This document shows positions 23,401 through 35,821 of a stretch of DNA of 64,000 nt, piece after piece. The translations under genes and the position numbers were made by a program. The notes beneath the pieces are model-generated. The model was not told the DNA's origin, made no database searches, and saw only the letters and a program-made list of their open reading frames with translations. Numbering within the stretch: position 1 is the first letter of the stretch; the number at the start of each line of letters is the position of its first letter. This stretch comes from Gnetum montanum (lineage: Eukaryota; Streptophyta; Gnetopsida; Gnetales; Gnetaceae): NCBI GenBank assembly GCA_015680685.1, contig MNCI01015984.1:21711-85710 (forward strand), written 5' to 3'.

Positions 23401-23935
23401 TATCGAGAACTTTTCAAAGATTGCAAAACCATTGGTAGAATTAACAAAGAAGGACGTACCCTTTGGAATGTACTAGAGAACATGAGCTACCTTTTCAAAC
23501 CTTGAAACAAAATCTTGTAGAAACACTCATTCTACAAGCTCCTAACTAGTCCAGACCATTCCATAAAATAACTAACGCATCCAATTTTTCTTTAGGAGCC
23601 ATACTTACACAGTTAGATGACCAAAAACTACCCTATTACATTCACTGTGCAAGTCAAAATATTGCTAGTGCACAGCTCAACTACACCACAATAGAAAAAG
23701 AGTTAATGGCTGTGGTGTTTGCACTAGAGAAATTTAGGCACTATGTATTAGGCTATAAGATATTGTACACATGGATCATAGTGCAATATGGATCCTAATG
23801 AATAAACTAATGGTGAGCCCTCGCATCATACAATGGCTCATGATCTTACAAGAATTCGATCTTACAATGATCGATCGTAAAGGAACCAAGAATGTTGTTA
23901 CTAATCATTTATCTCAGTTATGATGGGACAATAAA
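23400..23935 (+). pseudogene. RNase H of element C (broken)
   Basis: It continues from reverse transcriptase with [19 protein letters not shown]. Scattered RNase H strands in shifting frames follow (tnASNFSLGA-like, EKELMAVVFALEKFRHYVLGYK, GTKNVVTNHLSQL). It aligns with 36690-37200 in D. Several single-base shifts prevent any continuous frame. Confidence 0.75.
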
Positions 23936-24099
23936 GAGTATGAATATCCAATTTCTAATCACTTCCCTGATGAACTCCTCTATGCAAGTGTAATAAACAG
24001 TCAATCACCCACAGATACAAATTGGTATAGAAGCATTGTTACCTATCTTCTCACACAAGAAACACCACAAACGCTAGACATTAAAAATAAATAATAGTT

Positions 24100-25271
24100 T
24101 CTTCATCGAGCCAAATATTTCATGTAAATCAATTTCCTTGGTCCAATGGTGTGTTCCCGATGTAAATCAATTGCGAGTTCTCCAAGATGCTCACGAGGGC
24201 CCTTGTGGGGATCATTATACTGGGAGATGAACAACCATTAAAATCTTTCTTCTAGGATATTATTGGCCTACATTGTTCTGGGATGCTCATCATTTTATCC
24301 AATCTTGTGAGCACTGCCAACGCGATGGGGGAATGACTACTAGAATGGAGGATCCACAACAATGGATTCAACCTTTAGAACCCTTCAACATATGGGGTAT
24401 TGATTGTATGGGGCCTATCACACCAATGTCCAATGGAAAAGCCTACATTGTTATTGTTGTTGACTATTTTACAAAGTGGGTAGAGGCAACCACTATTACT
24501 GATTCTACATCATCTACTGCTACACGATTTGTTCAACAACAAAACATAAACATGTTTGGCATGCCTTGTGTACTTATTTCTGATAATGGTACATATTTCA
24601 CAGGTGTGACCTTTCAAAAATTAATGCAACACTTAGGAGTTGAGCATAAGCTAACTATACTATATCATCCTTAAGTGAATGGTCAAACCAAGGTCACCAA
24701 TAGGGAGATCACAAAAATATTGACATGAACCATTAGCAAATATAGGTGAGACTAAAGTGCAAAATGAAACGATGCTCTTTGGGCATACCACTCCACATGG
24801 AAACTTCCTATAGGCTATTCTCCCTATGAGTTAGTGTATCGTAAACTTCCAACACTTCCTATCCAAGCTGAGCTTCATACACTATCTATAGCATGTGACC
24901 TCAACCTTGACCTCATTCTAACACAAAAAGAATAGTTAACGAACCTTAACTTGCTAGATAAAAATCGATTAGCTGCCCTATCATCCAACGAATTACAAAA
25001 AGCCTTCAACAAGCAATGTCATGACCTAAGAATTAGGAAAGTTACATATCAACCAGGAGATAAGTTTCTTTATTGGAATCCTGCACAACAAACTAAATTT
25101 CAAACACTATGGGAAGGACCTTACATCATTCATGAAACTTTTCCTTTAGGTGCCATGATGATCTATAAACCTAGAAGCCCAGATAGGAAATTATTAGTCA
25201 ACATCCAACAAACCAAACCTTTCCATGAACCTAAAACGGCTAGTACTAACACTACCTCTATTGATGGATAA
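24100..25271 (+). pseudogene. Integrase of element C (broken)
   Basis: The zinc-binding part ends in CEHCQRDGG. The catalytic core has WGIDCMGPI (first Asp), VLISDNGTYF (second Asp) and NGQTKVTNREIT, where the catalytic Glu is replaced by Lys (D keeps AEVTNREI). The C-terminal part 24951-25271 has KFQTLWEGPYII and ends NIQQTKPFH with no chromodomain. A stop at 24673 separates core and tail. Without the third acidic residue it could not insert DNA even if translated. Confidence 0.88.
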
Positions 25272-27385
25272 CCTTGCTTATCATTTCAGATCTCTTCCTT
25301 CCAACTCAATCATGGGGGTGATGGCCACCAATGCTAACTAGTCTAAGCCCTCAGTTTCCTTTGTTTTTTTTTTGTTTTACACATTTTTTTTTGTTTTACA
25401 CATTCTTCATCTTTACTTGTTTTTGTTTTACACCATCATTAACATTTTTACTATTTCTTTCTCTATTACATTTTATTTGAATTACTTTCATTCATTGTAT
25501 GATAAGTGCTCATGATGGTGGATTGTACTATCATGGTGTTGATTGCTAATGTTTAGTTTTTTTTTTTACCTTTAGCTTTTAATTTTGATGTTAAGATATG
25601 GGTTTTTTTAATAAAATAGGCAATGAGTCTACATCATCCATTCATCCATACAGCTCTATGGTCTCCCTTTGTTTTGGAAATGTACTATCCCTTTTTCTAA
25701 GTAGACTTATTAATGAATTGGTGACTTGGTATTCTTTAAACCAAGGAAAGATTCAATTAGATTGAAATGAGTGTGACTTCAAGGGGATTCGACGCATTTG
25801 TGTTGGCTATTCTCTTGGGTACTTTGATGTTTTTCATAGGTTTTCCACCATTCCGCCATTGACCAATATCNNNNNNNNNNNNNNNNNNNNNNNNNNNNNN
25901 NNNNNNNNNNNNNNNNNNNNNNNNNNNNNNNNNNNNNNNNNNNNNNNNNNNNNNNNNNNNNNNNNNNNNNNNNNNNNNNNNNNNNNNNNNNNNNNNNNNN
26001 NNNNNNNNNNNNNNNNNNNNNNNNNNNNNNNNNNNNNNNNNNNNNNNNNNNNNNNNNNNNNNNNNNNNNNNNNNNNNNNNNNNNNNNNNNNNNNNNNNNN
26101 NNNNNNNNNNNNNNNNNNNNNNNNNNNNNNNNNNNNNNNNNNNNNNNNNNNNNNNNNNNNNNNNNNNNNNNNNNNNNNNNNNNNNNNNNNNNNNNNNNNN
26201 NNNNNNNNNNNNNNNNNNNNNNNNNNNNNNNNNNNNNNNNNNNNNNNNNNNNNNNNNNNNNNNNNNNNNNNNNNNNNNNNNNNNNNNNNNNNNNNNNNNN
26301 NNNNNNNNNNNNNNNNNNNNNNNNNNNNNNNNNNNNNNNNNNNNNNNNNNNNNNNNNNNNNNNNNNNNNNNNNNNNNNNNNNNNNNNNNNNNNNNNNNNN
26401 NNNNNNNNNNNNNNNNNNNNNNNNNNNNNNNNNNNNNNNNNNNNNNNNNNNNNNNNNNNNNNNNNNNNNNNNNNNNNNNNNNNNNNNNNNNNNNNNNNNN
26501 NNNNNNNNNNNNNNNNNNNNNNNNNNNNNNNNNNNNNNNNNNNNNNNNNNNNNNNNNNNNNNNNNNNNNNNNNNNNNNNNNNNNNNNNNNNNNNNNNNNN
26601 NNNNNNNNNNNNNNNNNNNNNNNNNNNNNNNNNNNNNNNNNNNNNGCAATTATTAAGTTCTTCCCCTTAAACATTTCCTGCAATCAACTGTTTCTTGTTT
26701 CACCCCATCCATGACATCCATCTTTGTTTTTGTTTTATTGGCTTCACCATTGTTATTTCTCTCATCTTTCTTGTTCTTTTGTTTTCCTTGCTACCAGAGG
26801 TTCGCTCCTAGTCATGGGGACCTATCGCAAATTTTTCCATTTCATTACTCATCTCACCCCTACACCTTGGGTAGTTATCAATTACAAACCTCTAACCCAG
26901 TATCTCCCATACCCACAACCTAGCCAAGGTGCTTCATATTGAGACAAGGTATCAATTACATTATATCTTATCTATCCTTGCTAATTCATGACTGTGTTGT
27001 GTGTGCAGATTATGATCACATGAACAATGAACTAGGATAGGAGGGAGCACTTAGGATGGATTGGAGCAAAAATCATTTACACAGGGAACAAGCTTGATCA
27101 TGTGGCCGTGGATGAACAATGGTGTGCACAATTTTGACATCGACAGTAACATGCCTCATTCTCTTTTCTCTCTCTCTCTCTTCAAGTTGTCAAATGAGGA
27201 TCTGGATGTCATTTATGTACAGTGTTCACCACAATGGTTATGGACACCAATGTTGTAATATGTTTGTTCAATCCATTCACCACAATGAGTATGTCATTCC
27301 ATGTCACTATCAGTTGTTGTTTAGTCAATAATTCCATACCTTCCCAATATTTTGTAAGGAACTCGAGGATGAGTTTTCATTTAGT
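25272..27385 (+). other. 3' non-coding region of element C
   Basis: It starts with T-rich sequence and the catgggggtgatggcc motif (about 25310). It includes the N gap, the start of the antisense frame MQEMFKGKN (26683 downward, minus strand) and a CT run at 27165-27182. It aligns with the 3' regions of A and D. Confidence 0.6.
25871..26645. other. Assembly gap, 775 N
   Basis: All bases are N. It lies inside the 3' region of element C. Long reading frames that cross it are artefacts. Confidence 0.99.
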
Positions 27386-27395
27386 CGTGGAGGTA
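27386..27395 (+). other. Polypurine-type primer of element C
   Basis: cgtggaggta abuts the 3' LTR, a decayed form of catgggggta in A and D. Confidence 0.6.
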
Positions 27396-28265
27396 TGATG
27401 AGTCCTAATATTAGACCCTCGATATTGAACCTGCGATATCAGGCCCTCGATATTGAATACACAATATTGGAGTTGCCAAAGTGATATTGGACATGCGAGA
27501 TCGAAACTTGTCTCATCACCTATAAATAAGAGACAAGGGCACTTGGTTTCGCAGTTAGTTTTCTTAGTCCCTTAGCCAAACTCTTGCAGTCTTCCCTTTC
27601 TAGAGTTAGAATTATTTCTGAGTATCCATAGTAAGAGTCATAGAATGAATGAATCTTTATTCGAGCATTGTGTACCTAAGCACACCTTGTGACTAAAAAT
27701 AAAGATAGACTTTATGATAAACCTTGCAACATTCAGAATAGCTTAATTATTGTATTTCATGTTATTTATTATTATTTGATGCTTTCAATAGTTAATTGAT
27801 GTTATTTCCATTGAATTCTTAATTATTACTCATCAATGAATTAGCACACTTAGTATGACCACTTTGAGCATACGTGGAGCACTTACTAACCTAGTAACAA
27901 CTAGTGTTTGGTAACCCCAGCAATGTTACACTGGTTCAAAATGTGATCGGTAAGTGGGAACGGATGCTGGTGTTAGGACTAGTTAGAGCATAGTTAATTA
28001 GTTGAATCAAATTAGTCACTCAATTATTTCATTTCTCCATTTTAAGGACCAGGAACATAAAACATAAAAATCATAAAAATCATATACCTCAAGTTTACTT
28101 AACCATACAATTGTGCTTTACAAGTAAGCCTGCGAAGACAATGATTGCATAACCCATCCTTGTTCTGTGTAAGCACATAAGCACTTAATCGTTGGATTTT
28201 GACTAGATCGTGTGTGAATGCTTGTATTCGTATGGTTGGGTGTAGGGGTACCTCGCTACTCATCA
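27396..28265 (+). repeat. 3' LTR of element C
   Basis: 870 bp, starting TGATGAGTCC and ending TCATCA. The palindrome cluster is one unit longer than in the 5' LTR, which explains the 15-bp length difference. The TATA box ctataaataag is at about 27520. Confidence 0.92.
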
Positions 28266-28279
28266 ATGATCATCTTTAG

Positions 28280-29400
28280 TATTTTATTATTTCAAAATAA
28301 AATCCATCCTCTCATACTACACTGAAATAGCTCATTGATTATGCAAAAGGGCCAAATAAAAGAACTTTTATTTGCTTCATGGATTTCTCAAAAGCATATG
28401 ATTCAATTATTCAGAGTAAATTATGAAGGTCATTACAAGACATTGACACTCCTCCATCCTTATTATATGCTATTCAAAGTCTTTACCAAGAGGCATATAT
28501 ACAAATCACATATTATGATTCACATGAAAACATTTTATTACATAGTAATATTGGGGTGAAACAAGGTTGTCTTCTTTGCCCTACACTTTCTGATATTTTT
28601 ATTGATGAGCTAAAGTGAATGCTTAAAATTGTAGATAAATACTTTATTAAAATCATGATCATTCTATAAGCCTCTTGTTGTATGTAGATGATGTAGTTGT
28701 CATCTCTTAAGTCTAAAGGAAGTTTGCAACAAATGCTTATTGATCTAAATCATTTTTACAAACAATATATCTATAATGAAAGTTAATGTATAAAAAATCA
28801 AAAGTATGGTGTGTGGCATTAGAAATTATTGTTATTCTTTTCTATTGGTACAAATCAAATAGATATGTCTCCAAATTATAGATACCTTGGGTTGGATCTT
28901 TCTCATAGTTACAAGTGAAAAGTTTGCATCAAACAAAGGATTGTAGATGGCTTAAGAGGTTAATTTGACCTTAAAAGTAAATATACAAAGGAAGCTATTT
29001 TTTCTTGGGAAATTAGAAGACAATTATTTTACTCTATTTTGCGACTAACTCTTTTTTATGGGTGTGTTGTGTGGGGCCCTAAGCTTCCTAGTAAATATTG
29101 GAAGAAAACAGAACAATTTCAAAAGAATTTTTTGCTATAAGAGTTTCAAATTAAAAGATAGGTACAACATGATTTACTACTTTTAGAAGCAAATATGATA
29201 CCCTTAGAGATAGAAGCCACTTTTTAATTTGTTTTGTATGTCTCCAATCTCTGTTGATGCACAATGACTAAATTTTCAAAGGATGTCTTAGTGGCTATAC
29301 AACAAAAAGAGTGGTTTCATGAGGGAATGGTTTGGCTCAAAAAATGGAACATTGAGGAGGAGTTCATTGTCAAATTACAACTAAAAGCTTAAAAGAACTA
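28280..29400 (+). pseudogene. Non-LTR (LINE) reverse transcriptase remnant
   Basis: In shifting plus-strand frames the RT blocks appear in order: CFMDFSKAYDSI (28370-28410), GVKQGCLLCPTL (about 28553), the catalytic LLYVDDVVVIS (about 28675-28710), NYRYLGLDLS, then YSILRLTLFYGCVVWGPK (about 29030-29090). Such blocks belong to LINEs, and the GVKQGC form differs from the L1 copy next door. It is 5'-truncated close to the end of element C and the copia remnant. No endonuclease or poly(A) tail was seen. Confidence 0.8.
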
Positions 29401-29689
29401 TTTGATGTAACACTAATGAAATTTGGTAACATCATTGATGAAGTGTTTGCTATGCATGCTATGTGCATTTCCTTTGTCTAATAGATCCTACAAGTCTCAG
29501 GATGTAATAAAAAACTATTTCAATTTTAGTTTTAGCTTCAAAACAACATGGAACTCTACCCTCCACTTCCTCTCCTCTGAACACTTTTGTGGCCACTGTC
29601 ATTACAAACAACTCCTTTGTCATTCTTTTACAGATAATGGAAGTTTATACTTCGACTTCCAAACCTTCTATTGACCTCTCATTCAACAT

Positions 29690-31623
29690 GCCCTCTACTT
29701 TCCCATGAACCTCTTGTCATGGAACATCTAAGACCTTACTGATAGGCTTTGATGGAAGTGTGCAGGAAACTTTCTTTCTAGTCTAAATGTTTCTTTAAAT
29801 TTCATTCTCCTTCAAGAAATTAAAATTTTAGTAGATCATCTATCTCTTTCACCCCATTGATTTCTCTCCCACTCCTCAATTCTTGCTACGTCCCACATGA
29901 GTGGGAAGGGGGGAGCTACCATTATCTTCTCAACCTACTAGAGTGATAAAATTATTCAAAGTGGTTCCAATTTTGGCCATAGATTTTCTTGGGCTACCCT
30001 CTCCTCCTCACATGGCACTTTTGGTATCTGCTCAACTTATACCCCTAACAAATCTACAAAATGTGCTCTCCTATGGTAGGAACTCACTAATTCTCTTCCT
30101 CCAGTACCTTGGATTTTTAGAGGAGATTTTAATATGATATAATTCCCTCAAGACAAGCTTGGGGGTGTTTTTTCAACTACCAAATTCTGAGTATCAGACC
30201 TAGTCTGATGAGGTGGATGCCTCTACTAGTGATCCCCTTCATAGATGTACTTAGAGCAATCTATGTATGGGGCAGGCATGCATCTACAGTAGGTTAGATA
30301 GGTTTTATTTTTCCACCCTTTCTTTCTGGCAAGCCTTCTCTGCTACCATGGTTCATCATCATGCCACCTTATCAAACCATCTTCCCATCTATATCTCTAT
30401 CCAAATTCATGGCAGTATCCATCGACATAAATTCCATCTTTTCTAGCTACATAACCACTATTTCTCTTCCCCTTCTACCCAACGTCTTCTCTTTAACCTA
30501 TGGAATGCCAAACCCTAACCCTTAGGTTAGGTGGGTTGGATTTAGTGGTGGCATCGTGCTTCTTGTAGAGTGTGGAACTTTGCTTGTTCGTATGGTAAGG
30601 TAGTAGCTACTTGAGCTAAACAAGAGTACAACAACATCTAACTAAAAAATTAGCTCAAGATCCCTTTAACACTCCTATTCACGAGAAGTTAGCTAGAGCC
30701 CAATTGGCCTTTCAATAATGGGAAGTGTACAAAGCATAGAGTACCTTAACTAAAAGTAGACTCATTTGGTTAAATATTCAAGATGAACACTGTAAGGAAT
30801 TTTTTAAGTATCTAAATAGCTCTTCTCTCTCACAGTCTTTAGACAAAAGGTTCAATGACGACTCCACCATCACTAACCACAACAGTATTCTCACATTTCT
30901 CAAAAACCATTATGAAACCCTATTTGCGACTACCCCTATGGACATCTCATCATTTAAGGCTACTACCCTCAATTATTCTAGACTTATCAATTCCACTATG
31001 TCATAAATTTTGGACATCAATATCATCAAAGAGGAGCTTCATGCTACTTGTTCCAAGTTGAGTCATGTTAAAGCTCTCGGTTTTGATGGTTTTTCCACTG
31101 AATTTTTTCAAAGTCATTGGGATCTGGTGGGAAACGACCTTCTCTAGGTTATCAAAGAGGCTATCATTATTGGTTCCCTTGGGTCCAATCTTAATCAAGG
31201 GATTATTCGCTCCTTCCTAAATTTGGGGATCCTACCTGTATCTCCAATTGGTGTCCTATAACTCTTCTTAACAAGGTGTATAAAATATGGGCCAAGTGCT
31301 TAGCTCTACGACTAAAATGACTTCTTGGCCAAATTATATCTCCCTAGAAAATAAGATTTGTTCCTGGTAGATATATTTTAAACAATGTAACCATTGCGTG
31401 TGAAGGTCTCAAGTGGGTGAAGGTTGATGGTCAAGATTTTTTCCTAATGAAGCTTGACTACGCCAAGGCCTATGAAAACATAAAGTGGGACTTTATTCTA
31501 CAAACCATGACTAAACTCAAGTTTGGCCCTAAGTTCCTTCATATGGTGAAATGTTTATTCTTAGATGCTAATGCAAGAATAGCCACTACCTTCAGCATCA
31601 CTTCTCCCTTTCCCATCCATCGA
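29690..31623 (+). pseudogene. L1-type LINE, 5' half: endonuclease and first half of RT (broken)
   Basis: It starts with an apurinic-type endonuclease (LLSWNI, FILLQEIK, FGICSTYTPNKS and RGDFNMI at about 30118-30138). A diverged linker follows, then RT blocks (KALGFDGFSTEFF at about 31070, FFLMKLDYAKAYENIKWDF at 31437-31494, SPFPIH at the break). These are the ORF2 features of plant L1 elements. Element D interrupts it at 31623, and the second half resumes at 41340. No ORF1 was found, so the copy is 5'-truncated. Several stops are present. Confidence 0.85.
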
Positions 31624-32431
31624 TGATGAACCGCGATATCGCGTACACGATATCGGATCGACCATGCGATATCGAATACTCAATATTACAGCCTGTCTCC
31701 TTATTTATAAATAAGAGGTGGTGCCCTTGGTTCCAATAGTTAGAAGTTAGCCCCTTAGCCAAACTCTTGTCATTTTCTCCCTCTAGAGTTAGAATTATTT
31801 CTACATGCCTGCAGGAGGAGTCATAGAGTGAACAGATCTTTATTCGTGCATTGTGTACCTGAGCACACTTTGTGTACGGCAATAAAGATAAACTTTATGA
31901 TAAACCTTGCAGCATACAAAATAGATTAATTAGTGTTAATTATTACTTAATGCTTTCCTTGTTACTTAATGATTTCTCTAACCTTACAACTCTCTTAGCT
32001 AAATACACTTAGTACGACCGCTTTGAGCATGCGTGTAGCACTTGGTAACCCAGTAACAATTACTGTTTGGTAATCCCAGCAACGTTGCACTAGTTCAGGA
32101 TGTGTACGGTAAGTGGGAATGGATACTGGTGTTAGGAATACTTATAACTTAGTTAATGAATAGTTAAATTGGAATAGTTACTTAGTTATTTCTCTTCCCC
32201 CTCCTTATTAGTGCAGGATATAAAACACATAAAAGCCATAAAAATCATATGCCTTAAGCTTACTTAACCATACAACTGTGACATACAAATAAGTTTGGGA
32301 AGACAATGATTAATCAACTCATTATTGTTTCACATAGGCGCATAAGCACTTAGTCCTTGGAATTTGATTGGATCAAGCATGAAACGCTCATATTTGTATG
32401 GTTGAGCATAGGGGTACCTTGTTGCTCATCA
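31624..32431 (+). repeat. 5' LTR of element D
   Basis: 808 bp. The U3 opens with CGATATCG palindromes at about 31635, 31650 and 31668. The TATA box ttataaataag is at about 31705-31715 and aataaag at 31881. It ends TCATCA. Confidence 0.93.
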
Positions 32432-32432
32432 T

Positions 32433-32450
32433 TGGCGCCATTGCCAGGGA
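32433..32450 (+). other. Primer binding site of element D
   Basis: tggcgccattgccaggga is the best-kept primer site here, with two mismatches to the tRNA-Asp complement. Confidence 0.9.
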
Positions 32451-32562
32451 CTTAGTTGTTTGTGCGCTAAGTAGAACTTAGGAAATCCTTCACATCGTTG
32501 AAATAACCCTTAGGGTTGGTTAAGAAAAAGGTAATAGTACATTGCACACTAAACAAGACAAG

Positions 32563-34661
32563 ATGTCTTCTTCTTCGCACAAAAGCACTTCACCACCTAG
32601 GACTAACACAAGAAGCAATCGGCGGCAAGTTACACATGACGTTGATCAGCCAGTTCTTCAATAGTTTCGTGTGGTATATGTTCATCTCGATGAATGTGTA
32701 GCTAACTTCACCTTTATTCTTCACCAAGATGAACAACTGCATTGGTGTGACTTGGAAGGTAACATAGTGTTACCTCTCGACTGTTCAGTCCCAAGTATGC
32801 TTCTTCGTGCTCTCACACAAATAGACATGCAACAAATACACACAGAGTACATTGTGCAGGATTATGATTCAAGAGACTATCATCCCACATAAGCGCAACA
32901 TCAAAGGAATTTGCAAAAGGAGAGACACCATAAGTCCTTGAAGAGAAAATGGTCTAAGGATGCACCACATGTTTAAGTGAAATTGAGGGTGATGAACCTG
33001 CCTTAGGTAGTCATCCACATAACGATGTTCCTACCCTTGACTTTGGCCAAAGGGTTGTGTATCAGAACCTTCATTCTACTATTCACAACCTAGGTGTTGA
33101 TACCAACAAACACAAAGTGTCTGAAAAAGGAACAAGGACCCATGACAAGGGTGGGCATTCAGATTGTAATCGCGATCGAGGCAGAGACCATAGAAGAGAA
33201 GGTAGTAGACACCGTCATGGGGGCGATTCTCCTTCTTCTTTACCTTCATCCTCTCCTTCCATGTCCGGACGTAGCCATAGAGAAATAGATCATGAGGATA
33301 ATGGAAAACAAAGTGGAAGTCATAGACAAGACAACCAAGACAGAGGACAAGGGCATTCTAGGGAATCACGCCATAGAAGAAGGGAGAGTAGGGAATCACG
33401 TAGGCACCATAGACGCTACAAAAGAGATGATCAAGATGAACCCCTACTCACCATGTGAAGCATGCTAGATATTACTGAGGCTATGAGAGTTCCAACAAGG
33501 CACCAAAAAGATAGTAGGATTAACAGGTTAGACATGAATAATATCCCATGATTTGAAGGAGGATATAACGCTAATCCTCAAAATCACTTACAAGCATTTC
33601 ACGATGCATGTGCCTTGCAAAACATAGAAAACGAGTGGCAAAAACTTAAGTTTTTCCCATGGACACTAATAAAAGAAGCTGAAAGTTGGTACTGGTCCTT
33701 AGAACTGGGATCCATTCATAGGTGGAGTACGATGTTAGAATTGTTCAACGATTAGTACCAAACGTACTCTCAAATGTCTAACTTGTGAAAGAAAATCCAA
33801 GGATGGAAACAAGGAAATCATGAACCCTTAGATGCTACCATGAATCATTATTATGCACTTTTACATCCTTTTCCTAGCCATGTTTATTCATAGCAAGATC
33901 AACTACACCATCTCGTAGATGGGCTTAGGCATGAAACGAGAAGAACCCTTGGGACTTATGCCCAAGGGAGGTTATCTAAGCTTAGGTCCCATCAAATTCA
34001 TAGGCTACTAGAGCAAGTAGCCAAGGAAGAAGGTAAGCTACAAAAAAGAGAGTGTGTGGAAGAATACAATCAAGATCCTTCCCTTCGAAAGAAGGGAGTA
34101 AGATTTTGTGAGGATGAGGAAGAATCACCACTTGAGGAGATGGTGAATAGGAAAACCTTGCCTATTCAAAAATTAGCATCAGAAGTATCAGCAAAGGTAG
34201 AACAAATGTGGGACTCCTTGGATAGTAGGTTTCAAACTATTCTCAAAGTAGTGGAGGAGTCTTGGGAGTGAGGTAGTGATCATGATAAAAAGAAAAAGAG
34301 GAGAAGCAGAAAATGCACGTAACAAGGGTAAGGGTAAAGTTGCTATTATTGAAGAGGTTGTGGACTCAGATACAGACAATGATAGTGGGTGTGAGATCTA
34401 TCAATATGACCATCCTAAGGGATGTTGCCCTGTAATATTACATTTACAGGAGTCTGGGGTGTATGCACTTAATCCACGTTTAAACAAACGGCAAACGTCC
34501 CAAGGTTACCTTATCCCCAAGGTAACCCAAGGCAGTTCCACCAACCTTTAATGTATTATCCAAGTGGAACTCCACCACAACCAATTAAGCAACATCAACA
34601 GTGGCAGCATCCACAATCATGAGGAATACCACCGCTAAGGCAACAATATCCTTACCAGTAG
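32563..34661 (+). pseudogene. gag of element D (broken)
   Basis: It starts at the ATG at 32563 (MSSSSHK). Blocks are FTFILHQDEQL, the Arg/Ser/His-rich part (33130-33440; RRRESRESRRHHRRYKRDD), the gag domain (33480-34010; HLQAFHDACALQNIE, GTYAQGRLSKLR) and the knuckle CEIYQYDHPKGCC (34391-34429), with the second cysteine lost. There is a one-base deletion near 32974 and another shift near 34270. The frame ends at TAG 34659-34661, the junction stop also seen in A and H. Confidence 0.87.
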
Positions 34662-35582
34662 CCTGACCCATATGGATATTATGTGCAGCATCCAATCTCT
34701 CCACATGACTCTATTGGTCATGTTACACCCCAACATCACTACCAAGCTCGTGAGTACTATAGGACTCTCTCTCCTAGGGATGACATTCCACACGTATACC
34801 ATCCTTCCAATCAAGCTGTGTCTCTCCCACCAATAGCTCCATTACCACCTTCTTTAGCAATGCAAGGTGAACTCCCTACTCAGCCACAGCAACGCAATAC
34901 CACAAGGGTTGTTAATCCTCAACCTACTATTGGTTCTAACAACCATACAAAGAAAAGATCTTTCTTCAGAACCAACAGTCCAACCAAGCCTTTGCAACCT
35001 CAAGTGGCTAAGTCTTTGGACACCTCTGTATCAACTAAAGCTTCGGAGCCCCCTTAAAACTTAACACTGCATTCAATGCATATGATCATGTTAACACATG
35101 TTGTTATTGATTGGATCAAAGCTGGTTACCTTCCCAGGAAATTCTCTAATCCTAGGAGTCCTCTAATTTATCTACAAATTGCTGGGAATGATCCATGCAA
35201 AGCTCTTTTGGATTTAGGTTTCGGTGTCAACCTAATATCCCAAGAAATGTATAAGGCCTGGAACCTACCCCCATTAAAAAAGAGTAATGTCCATTTAGAG
35301 TTACTTGACCAGTCCATCACTATTCCCTTGGGATTAGTGGAGGATACTAATACCACTGTTTGTGTGTGGTTGTATCCAGTTGACTTCCTGGTGATCCAAG
35401 TGAATAAGAGTAAGGGGGACTTCCTAATAATAACGGGAAGGGCATGGCTAAGCATTATCGATGCAGGCCAAGGAAACCGTGATCTTTCCCTAGAAATATA
35501 TAAGGAAAAGACTTTTGGAAAGATTGAGAAGAAGAAAGTTCCATGCATCACATACAGTGACACAGGGTGCAACTGCCTGTAG
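34662..35582 (+). pseudogene. Protease of element D (one early stop)
   Basis: It continues the gag frame. A proline-rich linker (PQHHYQAREYYRT) leads to a retropepsin-like domain from 35076 with DWIKAGYLPRKF, active-site strand ALLDLGFGVNLIS, VHLELLDQSITIPLG, and AWLSIIDAG. The 168-residue frame 35076-35582 is intact, and a TAA just upstream (about 35056) breaks the link to gag. It ends at VPCITYSDTGCNCL, then a stop, and linker sequence leads to pol in the same frame. Confidence 0.82.
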
Positions 35583-35803
35583 ACATCATAGGTTGTGCAA
35601 AGTTTAACATTGCCTGCATACAATCAGTGTGCATAAACGATCAACATACAAAGGTGCCTATATGCAACAGCCACATGACAAGAAGACACCTAGTGGCTGA
35701 TAGCTGATCAAGAAAGTAGCTCACTTATATGCATGGAACTAACTGAGGGTTTGACTTGCACTTACATAGATAGCATTGATGCATTAGAGCAAGTCCACCA
35801 CCA

Positions 35804-35804
35804 N
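35804..35804. other. Single N hiding missing sequence
   Basis: The linker before reverse transcriptase jumps here. In element C about 150 bp (around 22412-22590) lie between the matching flanks, so this N is probably a collapsed gap rather than one unknown base. Confidence 0.7.
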
Positions 35805-35821
35805 CAAAAAGAAAGTCTGCT

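Larger units (their letters stand above)
18176..28265 (+). mobile_element. Ty3/gypsy LTR retrotransposon C, full structure
   Basis: Both LTRs (TGATGAGTCC to TCATCA) and a perfect target duplication atgat (18171-18175 and 28266-28270) are present. Order: primer site, gag, protease, linker, reverse transcriptase, RNase H, integrase, long 3' region, polypurine stretch. A run of 775 Ns hides part of the 3' region. All coding parts carry stops and frameshifts. The target lies in the copia remnant. The lack of a chromodomain after integrase fits the Athila/Tat group. Confidence 0.95.

Noticed and set aside
25757-26683. Long frames crossing the N run on both strands
   Set aside because: Almost all residues are unknown; they exist only because Ns contain no stop codons.
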